Of a DNA stretch of 64,000 nucleotides, positions 31,721 through 42,929 are shown in pieces; positions within the stretch are counted from its first letter, which is position 1; the number at the start of each line of letters is the position of its first letter. Source of the stretch: Symbiodinium natans (Eukaryota; Sar; Dinophyceae; Suessiales; Symbiodiniaceae); contig CAJNDS010002098.1 of NCBI GenBank assembly GCA_905221605.1, forward strand, positions 545,374 through 609,373, read 5' to 3'. Under the pieces are notes generated by a model, which worked only from the letters and a program-made list of their open reading frames with translations, had not been told where the DNA came from and searched no databases. The position numbers and the translations under genes are program-made.

Positions 31721-32363
31721 TTACGAGTTGGTGCAGGTGTTGTCTGGCAAGAGCCCTATGGTCAACATATGATCAACGCCTAATCTGGAGCTGCTGAGCA
31801 TCCCGTGACTTTCATTGAGAATAGATGAGGGGGATTGTCCTTCAAGCCCAAACAAAACCCTCAATCCCGAACATGCAGAAAACTTTACAGAATCTCTAGT
31901 GCCTAACCCCAAACCTTCCATCCTGAATCTGAGATGTGGGTGATGAGCTCGGCGATGTCTTGTGGTACGCCTTCGCCTTCTGGAGGGAACTCACAGGCAC
32001 CTAGACTGGGTTTGGGCATTTGAGGCTATTTAGAGGGCTGAATGGAGAATCGGCTAGAGTATATTGCGCTCAAGCGCAGTCGACATTCGTCAACGTCATG
32101 GCTGTGGTCTTGGTCCCGGTATGTTCAAAACAGTATCGAGTCGGGGCATTTGGGACTTCCTTATGCATGTAGCCTGAACCTCGGCGGCATCGGAATTTGG
32201 GAAGAAGATGTTCTGTGTGGGAGGTGTCTGTTGCAATCCCTCCCCCAGTACCCATGAAAGGAAAAGAAAAGCCAACCGTTGAAAAAACCAGGGTCACTCC
32301 TGGAGCCACAGTAAACCTTTGATTTTGGGCTGGGTCTGACGCTTCTTTTGCAACATTCTTCAT
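31721..32363 (-). CDS. multi-exon gene, unidentified
   Basis: Reading leftward: an ATG at about 32363 opens a block to about 32185 (reads FTVAPGVTLVFSTVGFSF); a block at about 32017-31919 (reads MPKPSLGACEFPPEGEGV, IAELITHISDSG) has strong codon periodicity and a donor AAG|GTTTGG; the last block (reads LGVDHMLTIGLLPDNTCT) stops at 31721. A tiny exon near 32106 is needed to join the first two. The + strand over 32005-32325 also yields frames joined by a GTATGT...TAG intron, so the strand there is not certain. Confidence 0.4.
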
Positions 32364-32389
32364 TACCTCTCGACCCTAATCATCCCTAA

Positions 32390-32500
32390 TCCCTGAACCT
32401 GACCCCAAGTCCTTAACGCTGACCCTGAACCCTAGACCCTAAAGACCCTAAACCCTAAAGACCCCAAACCCTGAACCCTAAACCCGACCCTCAACCCGTT
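32390..32500. repeat. decayed CCCTAAA heptamers
   Basis: About 12 degenerate units (CCCTGAA, CCCTAGA, CCCTAAA) between two genes. Confidence 0.75.
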
Positions 32501-32779
32501 CCTAGGCTGCTCCGCCATTTTTGGGTTCCCACCTCCCAAAACACGTTGGGGGCTTTCCGGGGCATCAGGTCAAAGCTTACTCGAGGCTTGGCCGTGTACG
32601 GAGGAAGTCGAAGAGGAGCCTGAGGTGCCTCTCGAAGCCAAGAAGCTGGGTTCGTGTTGTTGAGGGGTACAGGGCTTGAGGGTTTGGAAGGAAGGGCGAG
32701 AGTTGTGTTCTTTTTCGGGGTCTGTACTAGGCAGTACAAGGCATCCAAAAGATTTCTTATCCCTAATACTTGTAGCTAT

Positions 32780-33265
32780 AAAGGAGATTATGGGCGGTAA
32801 GAACTTTAGAACTCGAGTCTTCAAGGAGGGGTTGGATGGCCAGCCTTGCACACCAAACGAAGATGCCGCATGGCTTTGGGTAAAAATTCCCGAGAATGAG
32901 AGATGTAGGGTGAGAAAGGCTAGTCGTACTGTTTCGAAGAGCATTGTGTGCGCGCAGGGGTTTCCAGGTTGAGTCTTAGTTTAAGCCCAAAGGTTTCGAC
33001 CCGGCATCAGCTCATGGAGTTGGCACAAACTTCAAAGGCCGCAGGGCTTTCCAGGGGCCAGGCCTTGCGCGGCGTCGAACAAAATGATGGGCTCAGGCCA
33101 GGCTCTGGAGGTTTGAGATCCGAATTAAGGCGTGCTTTACCTGCTTTACCAGGGACGCTGCCTTCTGTGTTGTTCGTGGTCGTTTTTGGGTCATCTTTTC
33201 AGGTGCTCTTGCTGGCCACGGCTTCCAAGCTGGCAGGCCAGAGACGGGCGTGGACAGTTCTTTGA
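32780..33265 (+). CDS. coding-like exons, unidentified
   Basis: A block at about 32812-32881 (reads TRVFKEGLDGQPCTPNED) ends at a donor TGG|GTAAAA. An open frame at about 33013-33265 (reads LMELAQTSKAAGLSRG, then a hydrophobic LPSVLFVVVFGSSFQVLL) ends in TGA. The minus strand is also open over the first block, so orientation is uncertain there. Confidence 0.35.
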
Positions 33266-33892
33266 GCCAATGCTGCTGTCCTTGCGTTCACCTTCGCCAT
33301 TGCTGCTTGTCATTGCTTTTTTGCTAAGTCTCGAGATGCCATTATATTGATCAATCTAAGACGCTAGAGTGCGAGGGTCTACTTGGCATGCAAGTGAATG
33401 TGGAGTGTGGGCTTGAGATTTTTGGTGATTACGTGTTCTTCATGGATGTATCATCAGGTCCTTTGATAGGGACCGCATGTAAAAAGGGGCGAGAGGCTCG
33501 ATAAATTCTTGCTGTCTCGGTGATAGGATGCAGCAACGACCATGGCATGATTTTCGCCTCTCATTTGGGATGAGGCTTTGGAGGTTGAGTTGAGGGGATT
33601 GGCGTCTTAACGCATTTCCTGGTTGTGCTGTTTGGATTTGTAGATGGATTGAGGAGCTGGGATCCCATTGCGGCTGGTACACCTAAGCCCCAAAGCCAAG
33701 CAACGGAAACCTGAAACATGCAGAAACGCTTACAGGATCTCCCGCTACCAAGATGTACGTACAAGGAAGTGCTTGGGGTTACTTGTGTGCTGACCACTTG
33801 GTGCCCCACAAACTCTGTACAAAGAACCCTGGGCCTTAACCCTTTTGTGCGCTGCCAGCTTACAAGCTCTATCAAGCTCTATACCACTTAAG

Positions 33893-35335
33893 TTGCTTTC
33901 ACGGCCCCAGGGCGTACCAAAAAAGCCCTTCGGGGAGACAAGGCCTTGGCAGAGCCTCGGCTTGACTTGTTTTGCAACGGCAGGTGCTTGCTTGCTAAGT
34001 CACTGGTGTTCCACCGAAGGAACAGAAGAGAGGTGCTAGGTTACCTTGCGCCAGAGCTGCTCCTGTTCAGCTCGATGGTTTTCCACGGAATTCCCTGGAT
34101 CCCTAAGTTCTGAAGCCTGGAACCCTTGATCAGTGCAGCCCCGAGGAGTTTCTGCCGGCCATGCAACAGCACCTGCTGGAGATGCTGAAGCATTGCAGCG
34201 AGGCTGGAGCACAGCTTGAAGAAGGAGTGAGATTGACATCTAGGGTTTAGGAAGTTAAAGTTTGGTGTGTCTGCAGGGGTACAGCCTTAGACCAAGAAGC
34301 TGTGCACTTGAGTTCGTCTTGCCTTCAGATTGCCTCACGGCATGGGCTCACGCTGCAGCGCTGCGCGCAGCTGCTTGTCTTCTCTTAGTGGTCGCAGCTT
34401 GGGGCCTTCATGTCTGGGATTCTGAGGGGCCCTTAGGGTTCAGGTTCTTGCCCTTCGTGATCAGCTTCAAGAGATTGGCCAGGCAGACTTGATCTGAGCT
34501 CTCAAGTTTGGGCCCGCACCGCCTAGAGGCCCATCACATCCCCGGCAACCACAACACAATCCTCTCAAACTGTATGTGTGGTCACAATTTGAGGTGGATA
34601 GGCGGAGGAGGGCAAACCAATGAGAAGCCAGTTCGGCAGTTCGGGGTTTTCAAAGCGTGGTCCAAACATGTCCAAGTTTTTCAAACTGTGCAGTAGTTGC
34701 GGATGCCTGGCGTAGGGTTGCTAAGTTGGGTTGGCGATGCTCATTCCAGTTTGTTTCATGAGGAGAGGAATCACGGGCGCACCAGTTTCGTACGGGCGAT
34801 TATCCCTAGCCTACATTCTCAGATGCGCAGCCCAGGACAAACGTGCGGAAGTTGCAGGATCGTATCCAGGGAGGAGCACGGGTGTTAGGTGTAGGGCGAG
34901 GCTTGAAGGCTCACAGTCGCTTTTTTTTCAAGTTCCTAGACTTGGTCTTTCTGCACTTTACATACGACAAGACTAAAGGTTTGACTTGGTTTGACGCCCA
35001 CAACCAAATCGCCTACTCGTTCTTTGTATTTGCAGGGTTTCCTTCTCGGTGGCGATACAGGGAACTCGCCCCACCATCAATTTTCTTATCCAAGGGTGAA
35101 ACAACTGCAAGTGCCTTAACTCACAACCTGAAACCTCACACCTAGATCCGTGCCGAAGTTCCCCGAAGCGAACGTGCGAGCTCCGAAGGCGGTAAGCTTT
35201 AGTAGTAACTCTGTAATTTCCTGTTCGAGAAAAAGGCTCCCAACTAGAATCCTTGTTGGAGCTGCATTTCAGCTGAAGTTCTGGCCAACAGCAGTGTTGA
35301 TGAGGAGAAGACTGAAACCGCTTGTCAGCCTTTAG
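33893..35335 (+). CDS. multi-exon gene, unidentified
   Basis: Exon 33893-34077 (reads KALAEPRLDLFCNGRCLL, REVLGYLAPELLLFSSM) ends in phase 0 at ATG|GTTTTC; exon 34134-34226 (reads EEFLPAMQQHLLEMLKHC) begins in phase 0 and ends GGA|GTGAGA. A further exon follows at about 34279. Near the end, 34933-34978 (reads FLDLVFLHFTYDKTK) has a textbook acceptor and donor, followed by exons at 35036, about 35146 and about 35273; the phase choice there has two solutions, ending near 35335 or 35352. Strong codon periodicity in the first two exons. Helical, no recognised domain. Confidence 0.5.
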
Positions 35336-35344
35336 GAGCTGAAA

Positions 35345-35680
35345 GCCCGTAGTGTAATTTCAACCCTTAGCAAAATAGACCGACCAGACGTTTTGGAACA
35401 CTGACGCCTACTTGACCTAGTTGCTTATCCTTACACCCCGAGCTTCATGACCTTGGCCGGCACCCCCTTCACCAAGCCGTGTTGGGACACTCTGCATCCA
35501 TTGCAGGCTCAGTGAAGGGAGATGGGAATCTTCGATGAGCGCGGAGAAGCCCGAGCGGCACTGGATAGCTATCTTTGTACCTCTCCATGTCTGGCATCAA
35601 GCTTTTTCAGGAAAAGTATTCCCAAACAGTTATCCGAGAAACCCTAAAGCCCCTACTTCAGGCTCTGGATGGGCCCCTCC
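35345..35680 (+). CDS. coding-like frame broken by two TGA codons
   Basis: One frame reads VISTLSKIDRPDVLEH, TGA, then LVAYPYTPSFMTLAGTPF, a second TGA, then MGIFDERGEARAALDSYL, with natural composition on each side. Either short introns remove the stops or this is a decayed gene. Family not recognised. Confidence 0.35.
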
Positions 35681-36041
35681 ATGGGTTCCTCAAAGCTATG
35701 GTCTTTTGACCTTCAAACTGGGTGTTCGATCGTTAATGAATGGTTTGGTCTCCAGAGAATACTCCGATGCAAGGCTTCTCATGCCGCTCTGTGGGGGAAT
35801 GCGAGGTTGTGGGGAAGCGACCGAAGCACGGCAAGGAGAGAAAATGGTGCCCCGCGACTTCGGAGATTATGAAAGGGTTTATCCAATATGCCTTGGGGGC
35901 TGAATACACGAGTGCAGATCATGCGTCATCACACCCCTTTTGGGGGTCCCGTTACGGGAATTCCATTCTATTTGGGGGGATAGAAAAGGGGTTCCCCTAT
36001 TTTCGGAAACCCTCTCATGTTTACCGGAAAGCTTCTGCTCA

Positions 36042-36195
36042 AACCCTAAACCCTAAACCTAGACCCTAAACCCTAAACCCTAAACCCTAAACCCTAAACC
36101 CTAAACCCTAAACCCTAAACCCTAAACCCTAAACCCTAAACCCTAAACCCAAAGCCCTAAACCCTAAACCCTAAACCCAAAACCCTAAACCCTAC
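36042..36195 (-). repeat. clean CCCTAAA telomere-type array
   Basis: About 21 nearly perfect CCCTAAA units, the cleanest such array in the window, directly abutting the first readable exon of the next gene. Confidence 0.95.
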
Positions 36196-37048
36196 ATCGC
36201 TCGGGGCAAAGTCTCTTTCTGTTGCAAGCGACGGCTCTGAGCTTCGGGTGCTCAGGCGCTCGCACTCTTTTGGTCAAGATGCCGCCTTAAGCATCTCAAA
36301 CACGAATCTCTTATTCGATGGTTTTGCGGAGCTGAGTGCTGCAGCTTTCTTTTCGAAGACGCGCAGCCAAGGAGGTTTGGCAGTTCTTTGTCTGAGACAA
36401 CCACACGTCGTACATTACGGTAACAGGCCGAAACATGTCAGGAGTTGCAAAACGTGCTGTTTCCAATGCAACCGATACGTATCATAGCAAGGACTACTGC
36501 CATTTCGCAGCTCTAGCCAGCCTGAACACATTGTACCTGCCAGTGGTTTCGACCACAATGCATCTTGCCCAGCGTGCCCATGTCGGGTGCTGCCAGTGGC
36601 AGTAATCAGCACAGCCTTCTCGATTGAATACGGGCTCAAAGCATCTCTGAACGACCAGTCCTATCTTGTTGTGGCTCAGGCTCAACCATGCTCAACGGAT
36701 TGAATCTTCTTTGCTTATTTAGTTTGGCAGTTGCCTTGTGGGACCAGCCAGGGCTTTCGCCGATTGCCTGAAGCATTTGGAGTCTGCGATCGGTGATGTA
36801 GCAGTCTCAGACATTGACTCTCCACAGCTTTAAGCCCAACAGAGGTTTGTTCAGCAAGCATTCTTCTTTGCAAGTTGGAGTTCAAGAGACGATCGGCAGT
36901 ACGTGCATCTTCATATAGGTATATACACCATCTTGCCAAGCCACCGACCGATGCTGAGGCCGAAAATGGGGGCATTACAAATGCCCGCAAGCTGGATGCA
37001 CTGCGCAGCACTCGGGCGGTGCCAACAGCGAGCCCCAGAAAACCGTAG
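36196..37048 (+). CDS. four-exon gene, unidentified
   Basis: Exons 36196-36419, 36492-36670, 36723-36792 and 36828-37048 join in phase at GT-AG introns of 72, 52 and 35 nt. Signature strings are SISNTNLLFDGFAELSAA (exon 1), SIEYGLKASLNDQSYLV (exon 2), GPARAFADCLKHLESAI (exon 3) and ENGGITNARKLDALRST (exon 4, stop TAG). All show the purine-N-pyrimidine periodicity of coding DNA. The start codon was not found; the 5' part may lie before the CCCTAAA array, which would then sit in an intron. The fourth intron could alternatively end 23 nt later. No domain recognised; C-terminus basic. Confidence 0.55.
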
Positions 37049-38183
37049 ACTACACCCCCTCAAGGTTAAATCTCAAAGCGAGCCCTAGATCGAGCCACAA
37101 ACCAACAACCCTGCCAAAGCTGGGGCCCCTGCACCTCCTTGATGGTTTGCTGGGGCCAACGACTGGCTTGGGGTTGGGTTTGGTGGCTGGGTCCCAGAAC
37201 TTGGAATGTTTCGCCTTGCTCGGTGTGTTTCCTCAACGTTCTCGGGTTTTGCGGGCTTCAAATGAAAGATGTTTGAGGGTTCACCCTTGGGTTCAATGTT
37301 CAAATTCCGATTGATGTTCGTGCACTCTTGTGGAAGCCTCATGACACGACACATCAAAAGCTGCCGCGGAACTTGCATGAGTCATTTCCTCTGCAGTACA
37401 GTCCCATTTCCCTGTTGCCTTGACGATGGGTGTGGACAGTATGTGGGGCTCCTTGTTCCTCACTACTGTGCAAGCATAGTGGTGCCAACCATTTCCAGGG
37501 CACAGTAGACATACCGACCCTTCCTTCTTTTTTGATGCTGCAAAGGTCTCAGATTGAGGACGGCTCGCTTTCTGTATTGGTGGGTTGGAGAACCGTTTGG
37601 TTTGGAGTCCCGGGGTTCGCAGTTGGGACTTGCCGATGTGGACATAAGGGCCATTCTTTTTTGCAGCTTGGGGATTTCGAGCTCGCACGGGTTTGCTCTT
37701 CACTGGAATCAGGACCGGTTCGATAGCCTTGACCCCACAATTTTTTGTCTAGGTGTTCAGGGTAGATTGAGGTTTTTTTATTCAGAGCTTAGCTTAGAAG
37801 TACAAAGCTTTGAATCAGTAGGGCTTCGATGTCCCCGTGCAGTTCACGTGTGAATTAGCCCTGCGGTTGGTCTCATCCACCCTTGGTTCGCTGTGGGACA
37901 ATTCAGACTCGTGACTAGCCGAATCTGTGCACGTGAAGAGATACACTGCAGGACTTGCTGGGTGCAGTTCCCAAGGCGGAGGCCACATTGACTTGTGCCA
38001 GCGCATCGCTGATGCCGGTCTGTGAGCAACATACAGGAACGCCACTACAAAGCACAAGTAGCCATGCCTTACAAAGTCAGAAATGTTGATAAGGCTGGAA
38101 TCTTGGCCGGCTTCTGCTGCGTTAGGCTAGAGATGGCTAGAGCCTAAACCACTTAAACGCTCCAACCCTAGAGCTTCCTGCAG

Positions 38184-38309
38184 GTGGCTGAAGCACGGGC
38201 GCGATTAGAGGACCTGCCACGCGCTCGGAAGCGTCCTGCTCCTGTTGTTGGAGGCCCTCGCCGGTCAATGTGGGAAAAATTTGAATATCTAGTTTGGAGG
38301 GTTCTGTGA
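38184..38309 (+). CDS. exon, unidentified gene
   Basis: After a good acceptor (CTTCCTGCAG) the frame reads VAEARARLEDLPRARKRPAP and SMWEKFEYLV with strong codon periodicity, closing at a TGA. It is basic and Pro-rich, possibly nuclear. It may belong with the exons at 38541 and 38861. Confidence 0.5.
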   Translation: MAEARARLEDLPRARKRPAPVVGGPRRSMWEKFEYLVWRVL

Positions 38310-38540
38310 CTAATCTAGGCCTCAGCTTGAAAGCCTTTAAAGCTACGTCTGTTCACTACAAAAAAAATGGTAACCCACAAAACCTCAAACCTTCAAATTG
38401 CTCTCGAGAAGAAGCTATAACAATTTCAATCCTTAGTCTTGGTTTCCAATTTCATATCAACGCCATCGAGTCGGTAAAAACTGCGCATATCCTCTACAGA
38501 AGTCCTGGCAAGAAGCCCGAAACCCCCAACCATCCAAACC

Positions 38541-38732
38541 ATGAGAGCCACCAAATCCCCAAGGTGCGAAGACCCGCTCTCCGAGTATGCTATGTCCCAG
38601 AGCCCCAAACCTTTTGCAACCATCCTAAACCCAAAAACCGAGGTGCGAGAGGATCCTGTCGCAAAATGCGACGGATCCCTTGCGGAGGATGGTTGTCTCA
38701 GTCCTGAACATCATCTTCAGGCGGGCGGTTGA
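38541..38732 (+). CDS. coding ORF or exon, unidentified
   Basis: ATG at 38541 opens 63 codons (MRATKSPRCEDPLSEYAM...) with good periodicity and a mixed charged composition, ending TGA. It may be an exon of the same gene as its neighbours. Confidence 0.45.
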   Translation: MRATKSPRCEDPLSEYAMSQSPKPFATILNPKTEVREDPVAKCDGSLAEDGCLSPEHHLQAGG

Positions 38733-38860
38733 GATTCTGTTACGTGATTGGGTCCTGCAGGTTTCTTGAGTTTGGAGGTTTTTGTGTATGGTGTAGGGCT
38801 GTAGTGTTCTCCCGCATCGTTTTAGTGCTGTCTCGCTTGTTTTTTTCTGAACTCATATAG

Positions 38861-39025
38861 AATTTGGACATTGATGAACTGCCCTGTGCAAGTGCTGCCA
38901 GGCTTTTCTGCGACAGTGGGGCGCTCCCAAACTATGCCGCAGCCTTTGTGCCAACGGTGGAACATTTGTCGCATTCGTGTGCTCACCCTGATGCTTTAGA
39001 ACCCCCCCCATGTGTGTTGTCATGA
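38861..39025 (+). CDS. exon, unidentified gene
   Basis: Begins right after a pyrimidine tract and acceptor (CTCATATAG) and reads NLDIDELPCASAARLFCD and PNYAAAFVPTVEHLSHSC to a TGA. Strong codon periodicity; Cys-containing; no motif recognised. Confidence 0.55.
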   Translation, partial: NLDIDELPCASAARLFCDSGALPNYAAAFVPTVEHLSHSCAHPDALEPPPCVLS

Positions 39026-39667
39026 CGACATGTTCGGAAGGCGAAGGCTAAGGGCTTGGGCTCGATCACGGAATTTCAAAGTTAAGCATGACATTGGGAT
39101 GCCAACGCGCTAACTGTCAGTTGAGAGGATTAGGTTGAGAGGTACGATATGAGGTACCTCGTGTTGGCCCCCTCGCGCAGCCCCTGGCCCGGTTCTGCGG
39201 CCTCGCGGCCCGGTGATGAGGGCCTCTTGGCGCGGCGCTCGCTTTTTGTCAGGAACGCAACATGTGCTCTCGCTCGCAATCGCGCTCCCGTGAGCTTTTT
39301 CTCGCTTCAAGCGCTCGGCATCGCAAACGCGTCCGGGACATAAGTTCCCAAGTCTTGGACAGGTGGGCTTTGTGCGTGCGTTCCAGGGCAATGTGCATTG
39401 CACGGGTTTTTGAAATCGCGCTCAGCTCCCCCTTTTCCTCTGTGCATATCGCACTTGGCTCTTCGACTGATCGTGGCTCTCTGCCCCCACCTACGGAGTT
39501 CTCAGTGCCTTCTTCGTGGGGTAGAAGGGTGGAAATCTCGGGCTCCCGCCTCGGTCCCTGCACAAGCTCTCCGGTGCAGCTTGTCGTGGCTTTTGGGCCA
39601 TTAAGTCGCGGTCTTCAAGTCTCTGTTGAGGGTTTACTCCGGCAAAAGTTTGAAACTTTGCCCGAGA

Positions 39668-41347
39668 ATGCCAGCTGCTCAATGCGTAGACCCAGTGTCA
39701 GACTGCTCACAGGTCGCTCGCCTGCTGAAGCTGACAGGAGACTCGAACAAGAAGGCACCGCACGAACCCTACAATCCCCAAAACTCGTCAATCAACGCTG
39801 ATTCGTCCATCAAGTCCCGCTCCTGCACTGCGTGCATTTTGTGTTTTTGTTGCGGACGGCACAAACTACATATCTACAACCTTATCGGACCTTATCATAT
39901 CTGCTTCGGGCGAAGATTGGGTTCGGTAACCTCAGGTTGGCAGCACACCCGCCTCTTGCAACCTCAGCACGTCTCAGCACCAGCCCCTCAAACCCTATCC
40001 TACCAGGAATTCTCCAAGATGTCTGACACCCCAACACCCCTCAACACATCTCAGCACCATTCAACCCCTCAAGACAATTTGCGGCATGTTCCAAGATGTT
40101 CGGAGGGCACGTCTGACAAGATCAACGACACAAAGGTTGCAGCGTTGGATGTCTTGGGACAGTGGCTGCCTAAGGCAGACGCGGAAGCAAAGCCTCTGCT
40201 TGACAAGTTTGACCTGCAGGAAGTGATGTCAGGTTTGTGTCGATTTGTGTGAGAGAGTAGAGGACTTTCACAGCTCTTTCTAAGTCTCCTTCAGACTGAG
40301 AAAGGACTGAGAATTCACATTCCAGTGGCGATTCTGGGAAGAGCAGGGCTGCTCATCCCTTGAAGTGCACCCTCGAAGTGCACCCTCGAAGTGCACCCTC
40401 GAAGTGCACCCTCGAAGTGCACCCTCGAAGTGCACCCTTAGTTTGTCCCTCCCCTCCCACATCCTGAGAACTTCCCAAGTTGAATCTTGTCCCAAAATTC
40501 AGGCTCCTGCCCAAGGCAAGCTAAAGGCTTGCCAGTACACTCACGCACTCAGCGCTGAGGCTGATGATCCAGCATGGCCCTGCGTTGGAGCCCTTCTCAA
40601 ACGACATCATTGTCGTCATCGCCAAGCACATCAAGATGAACGAGGTTTTTTCCCTGGGTTTTTTGCGTGACCGGCCATGGTCTCGTTATAGCATAACTGC
40701 TTTCAAAGTTGCTCGTGTTTTTTTTGCAAATGTCCTCTTCTTTGGAGGCTCGCTGGCGATGATCAGCAGGATGTCTGTCATCAGCATGCCTGAAATCTGA
40801 CCTCTACAACGTAAATGCGAACAAGCCGACCAAACTCCTGAGCGTGGCTAAGTCCATCTCGGACAGTTGCTTGTAGATGCTGTGGAGTTGGATTCACAGG
40901 GTAGTTTTGAGTCAGCAATCCTTGTTTGTATGGTGTACCCCAAATCTAGAAACGCACAAGACCTCACAACAACACTGAGCTCCTCCACACTGTCTGCTTC
41001 TTCCCGTGTTTATCTTCTTTTGGTATCGCTGGGGTCTCCTTCCTGGTAAGGCCAGTGCAAGGAGCTCTGCTCTCCTCGTCGAGCAGCTGCAAGGAGAAGT
41101 TTGAGGTTGAGAGGATTTTCCAGTCACTTTTTTGGGGAGGGCTGGGTGATGTTAGATGTTTTTGGACTCTTTGGCTCAATTCAGGGCTTCGGCAATATCT
41201 TGAGAAGTTTGGAGTTGATTCTTCCGCTCTGTGTATGGGTGGCCCCAAATCGCCCCGAACTGCCCTGAACCCACAGTGTCCGAGGTCTTGTGCAAGATGA
41301 TGTCCTACGGTGGCGCCGGGGGCCCCGGAGCTCCTTGCAAGTCCTAA
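39668..41347 (+). CDS. multi-exon gene, helical repeat-like protein
   Basis: Exon 1 (39668-40232) starts at an ATG (MPAAQCVDPVSDCSQVAR), includes a Cys-rich string (CTACILCFCCGRHK) and ends in LDKFDLQEVMS at a donor CAG|GTTTGT. Exon 2 (40553-40657, reads LMIQHGPALEPFSNDIIV) and exon 3 (40785-40872, reads LYNVNANKPTKLLSVAKS) follow in phase. A penultimate exon (41185-41238, reads LRQYLEKFGVDSSALCM) and last exon (41277-41347, a Gly-rich tail ending TAA) also join in phase; one exon between 40872 and 41185 is unresolved. Exon 1 may contain further introns. The helical pattern is compatible with HEAT/ARM-like repeats, as a guess only. Intron 1 carries the 13-bp repeat below. Confidence 0.55.
40362..40438 (+). 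repeat. 13-bp tandem repeat x6 in intron
   Basis: Six units of GAAGTGCACCCTC, each containing the palindrome GTGCAC, inside the first inferred intron of the gene at 39668-41347. Confidence 0.9.
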
Positions 41348-41756
41348 GCCCACAAACGTACATTACATCAAAGCCCAGTCTCATGAAATCACACTGTCTC
41401 CCTGGAATCTACATGCAGTTGTGTGAACTCAGCATGTTGGACTTATGTGTGCTCCTTGCCGAGTTCAGTGATCAAGCAGAAATTTGGATGACCTGTTCCG
41501 GCTGACGCAGTCAACTTCATTAGCTAGAAAGCTCAAAGCCCAAATCTGCACGCACAGATAAGGTAAGACATTTGAGCACAGCTGGCAACATCTGGAAGAT
41601 GTTGCAGAAGATGATGCCAGACAAGGCTTGGCCAATGCTTTGGCTGTCAATGCTTGAGTGAATAAAGAGTCCTTGTCGAAGCCTCAGACTTAGCAGAACC
41701 AGGGTAGGGATGGGATTGCTTGGTTGTCGCAGACACGGCCGTGCTTGTGTGATTTA

Positions 41757-41999
41757 TCAAACTCGCATAGGGGCTGGGCACAGACCAAGCAAGCAAAGGG
41801 TCTGGACATGCTCACAGTCTGTGAGAATGACATTGTCATAGTTTTTGTTTGGACTGCTTAGTGTGCAGTCGTGTTCGTTCTCCGAAAATTCGCAGTCCCC
41901 GAGCTCACGCAGGCCCTCACGGTCCGAACAGCAGCAGCGCAGGCCCTGCCACGAGCTCGGAGCGCTGAGTCCCGAAACGTTGTGCGTGGACTTTTTCAC
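41757..41999 (-). CDS. coding-like exon, unidentified
   Basis: The minus frame ending at 41757 reads GDCEFSENEHDCTLSSPN and NYDNVILTDCEHVQTLCL with strong codon periodicity, Cys-rich and acidic. The + strand overlaps with another open frame that begins at 41871, so one of them is a shadow in the shared part. Confidence 0.4.
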   Translation of the reverse strand: MKKSTHNVSGLSAPSSWQGLRCCCSDREGLRELGDCEFSENEHDCTLSSPNKNYDNVILTDCEHVQTLCLLGLCPAPMRV

Positions 42000-42266
42000 T
42001 TCTTCCCCCGAACCTCCTCATCTGACATCCTTTGCGGGAATTTGAGCTTTGGCCATTGGGGGGCCATTGGGGGTTTGGCATCCAACCCACCATCTTCAGC
42101 TTCGATGCATCGGCAGCTTACTGCAGAGTCAATTCTTGAACTAGATTCGTCACTAGATGCTCAGGTCGACGCTGACGGCAGTGTGCCCAATCTGCACCGG
42201 TGCAAATGGCGAGGCGCAGTTGGGCGCGCAGTTGGGTGCACAGTTGGGTGCGCAGTCGGAAACTAG
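41871..42266 (+). CDS. coding-like ORF, unidentified
   Basis: 131 codons; the second half (about 42080-42230) reads SASMHRQLTAESILELDS and has the best periodicity. The end is a 12-bp tandem repeat (GCAGTTGGGTGC x4). Start not determined. Confidence 0.4.
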   Translation: MFVLRKFAVPELTQALTVRTAAAQALPRARSAESRNVVRGLFHFFPRTSSSDILCGNLSFGHWGAIGGLASNPPSSASMHRQLTAESILELDSSLDAQVDADGSVPNLHRCKWRGAVGRAVGCTVGCAVGN

Positions 42267-42520
42267 GAAGATGCCAAGAAGGGCAAGGCCCAATGCGGAG
42301 TCCTGTCTGGACAGAGGGGGGGGGAACGCTACGTAGAGACCTGAAGAATCAGACCGATTCTATGTACGCGTTCCAGAGGCCCACGCCCACACTCGAAGCA
42401 TCCGCGCTATGGTTCGGGCAGCCTATTTGGGTGTTTCGTCTTGTCTTCAAAACCGGCCTGGCAGCTTGCTCTTCGCATTTCAGACGCCCATAGAAACCTT
42501 CAATCCGGATTTCTGTTTGA

Positions 42521-42843
42521 GCCCTCAGCCTCGTCCGAGCGGACGGACCATATACCGTCAGCGCCCTAAAGAACCTGCTTAACCAATCAACCCCCCCAAA
42601 AACCAAAGAAACGAGGAAACCCTCAGCGTCCATGAGTCCAACAGGCGATGGCCCTGGCGTGCCTGAAAACCCTGGCAACCGAGGACCCACCCGGGCTGCA
42701 GGGCGCCCGGAGGTCGAGAGAATGAAGGAATGAAGGGGTTTCGTGTGCAGGTTGACAGAGTGCGTGCACCCTTTTTAAGGGCGTCAACTTTACTTGATGG
42801 GGATAGACCAGCCTTGAGTGAGCTGTCGCTCCGGTTTGTTGAA
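42521..42843 (+). CDS. two exons of an unidentified gene
   Basis: 42521-42712 reads ADGPYTVSALKNLLNQST, GDGPGVPENPGNRGPTRA and ends at GAG|GTCGAG. 42751-42843 starts after TTTCGTGTGCAG and reads VDRVRAPFLRASTLLDGD. Both junctions are phase 0 with a 38-nt intron. A further acceptor (CTTTCAG, 42887) leads to another open block reading SRVLDKPLMLIVGG. An upstream open frame at 42337-42500 (reads RPEESDRFYVRVPEAHAH) may be an earlier exon. Family unknown. Confidence 0.5.
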
Positions 42844-42929
42844 GTTGAGTGAAGTAGAGTGAAGTGGGAAAAGTGGGGTTCTTTCAGGGCTCCAGGGTGC
42901 TTGACAAGCCTCTCATGTTGATAGTTGGC

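Noticed and set aside
36715..37011. 98-codon minus-strand ORF
   Set aside because: The + strand frames here have better codon periodicity and join in phase with neighbouring exons, so the minus frame is taken as a shadow.
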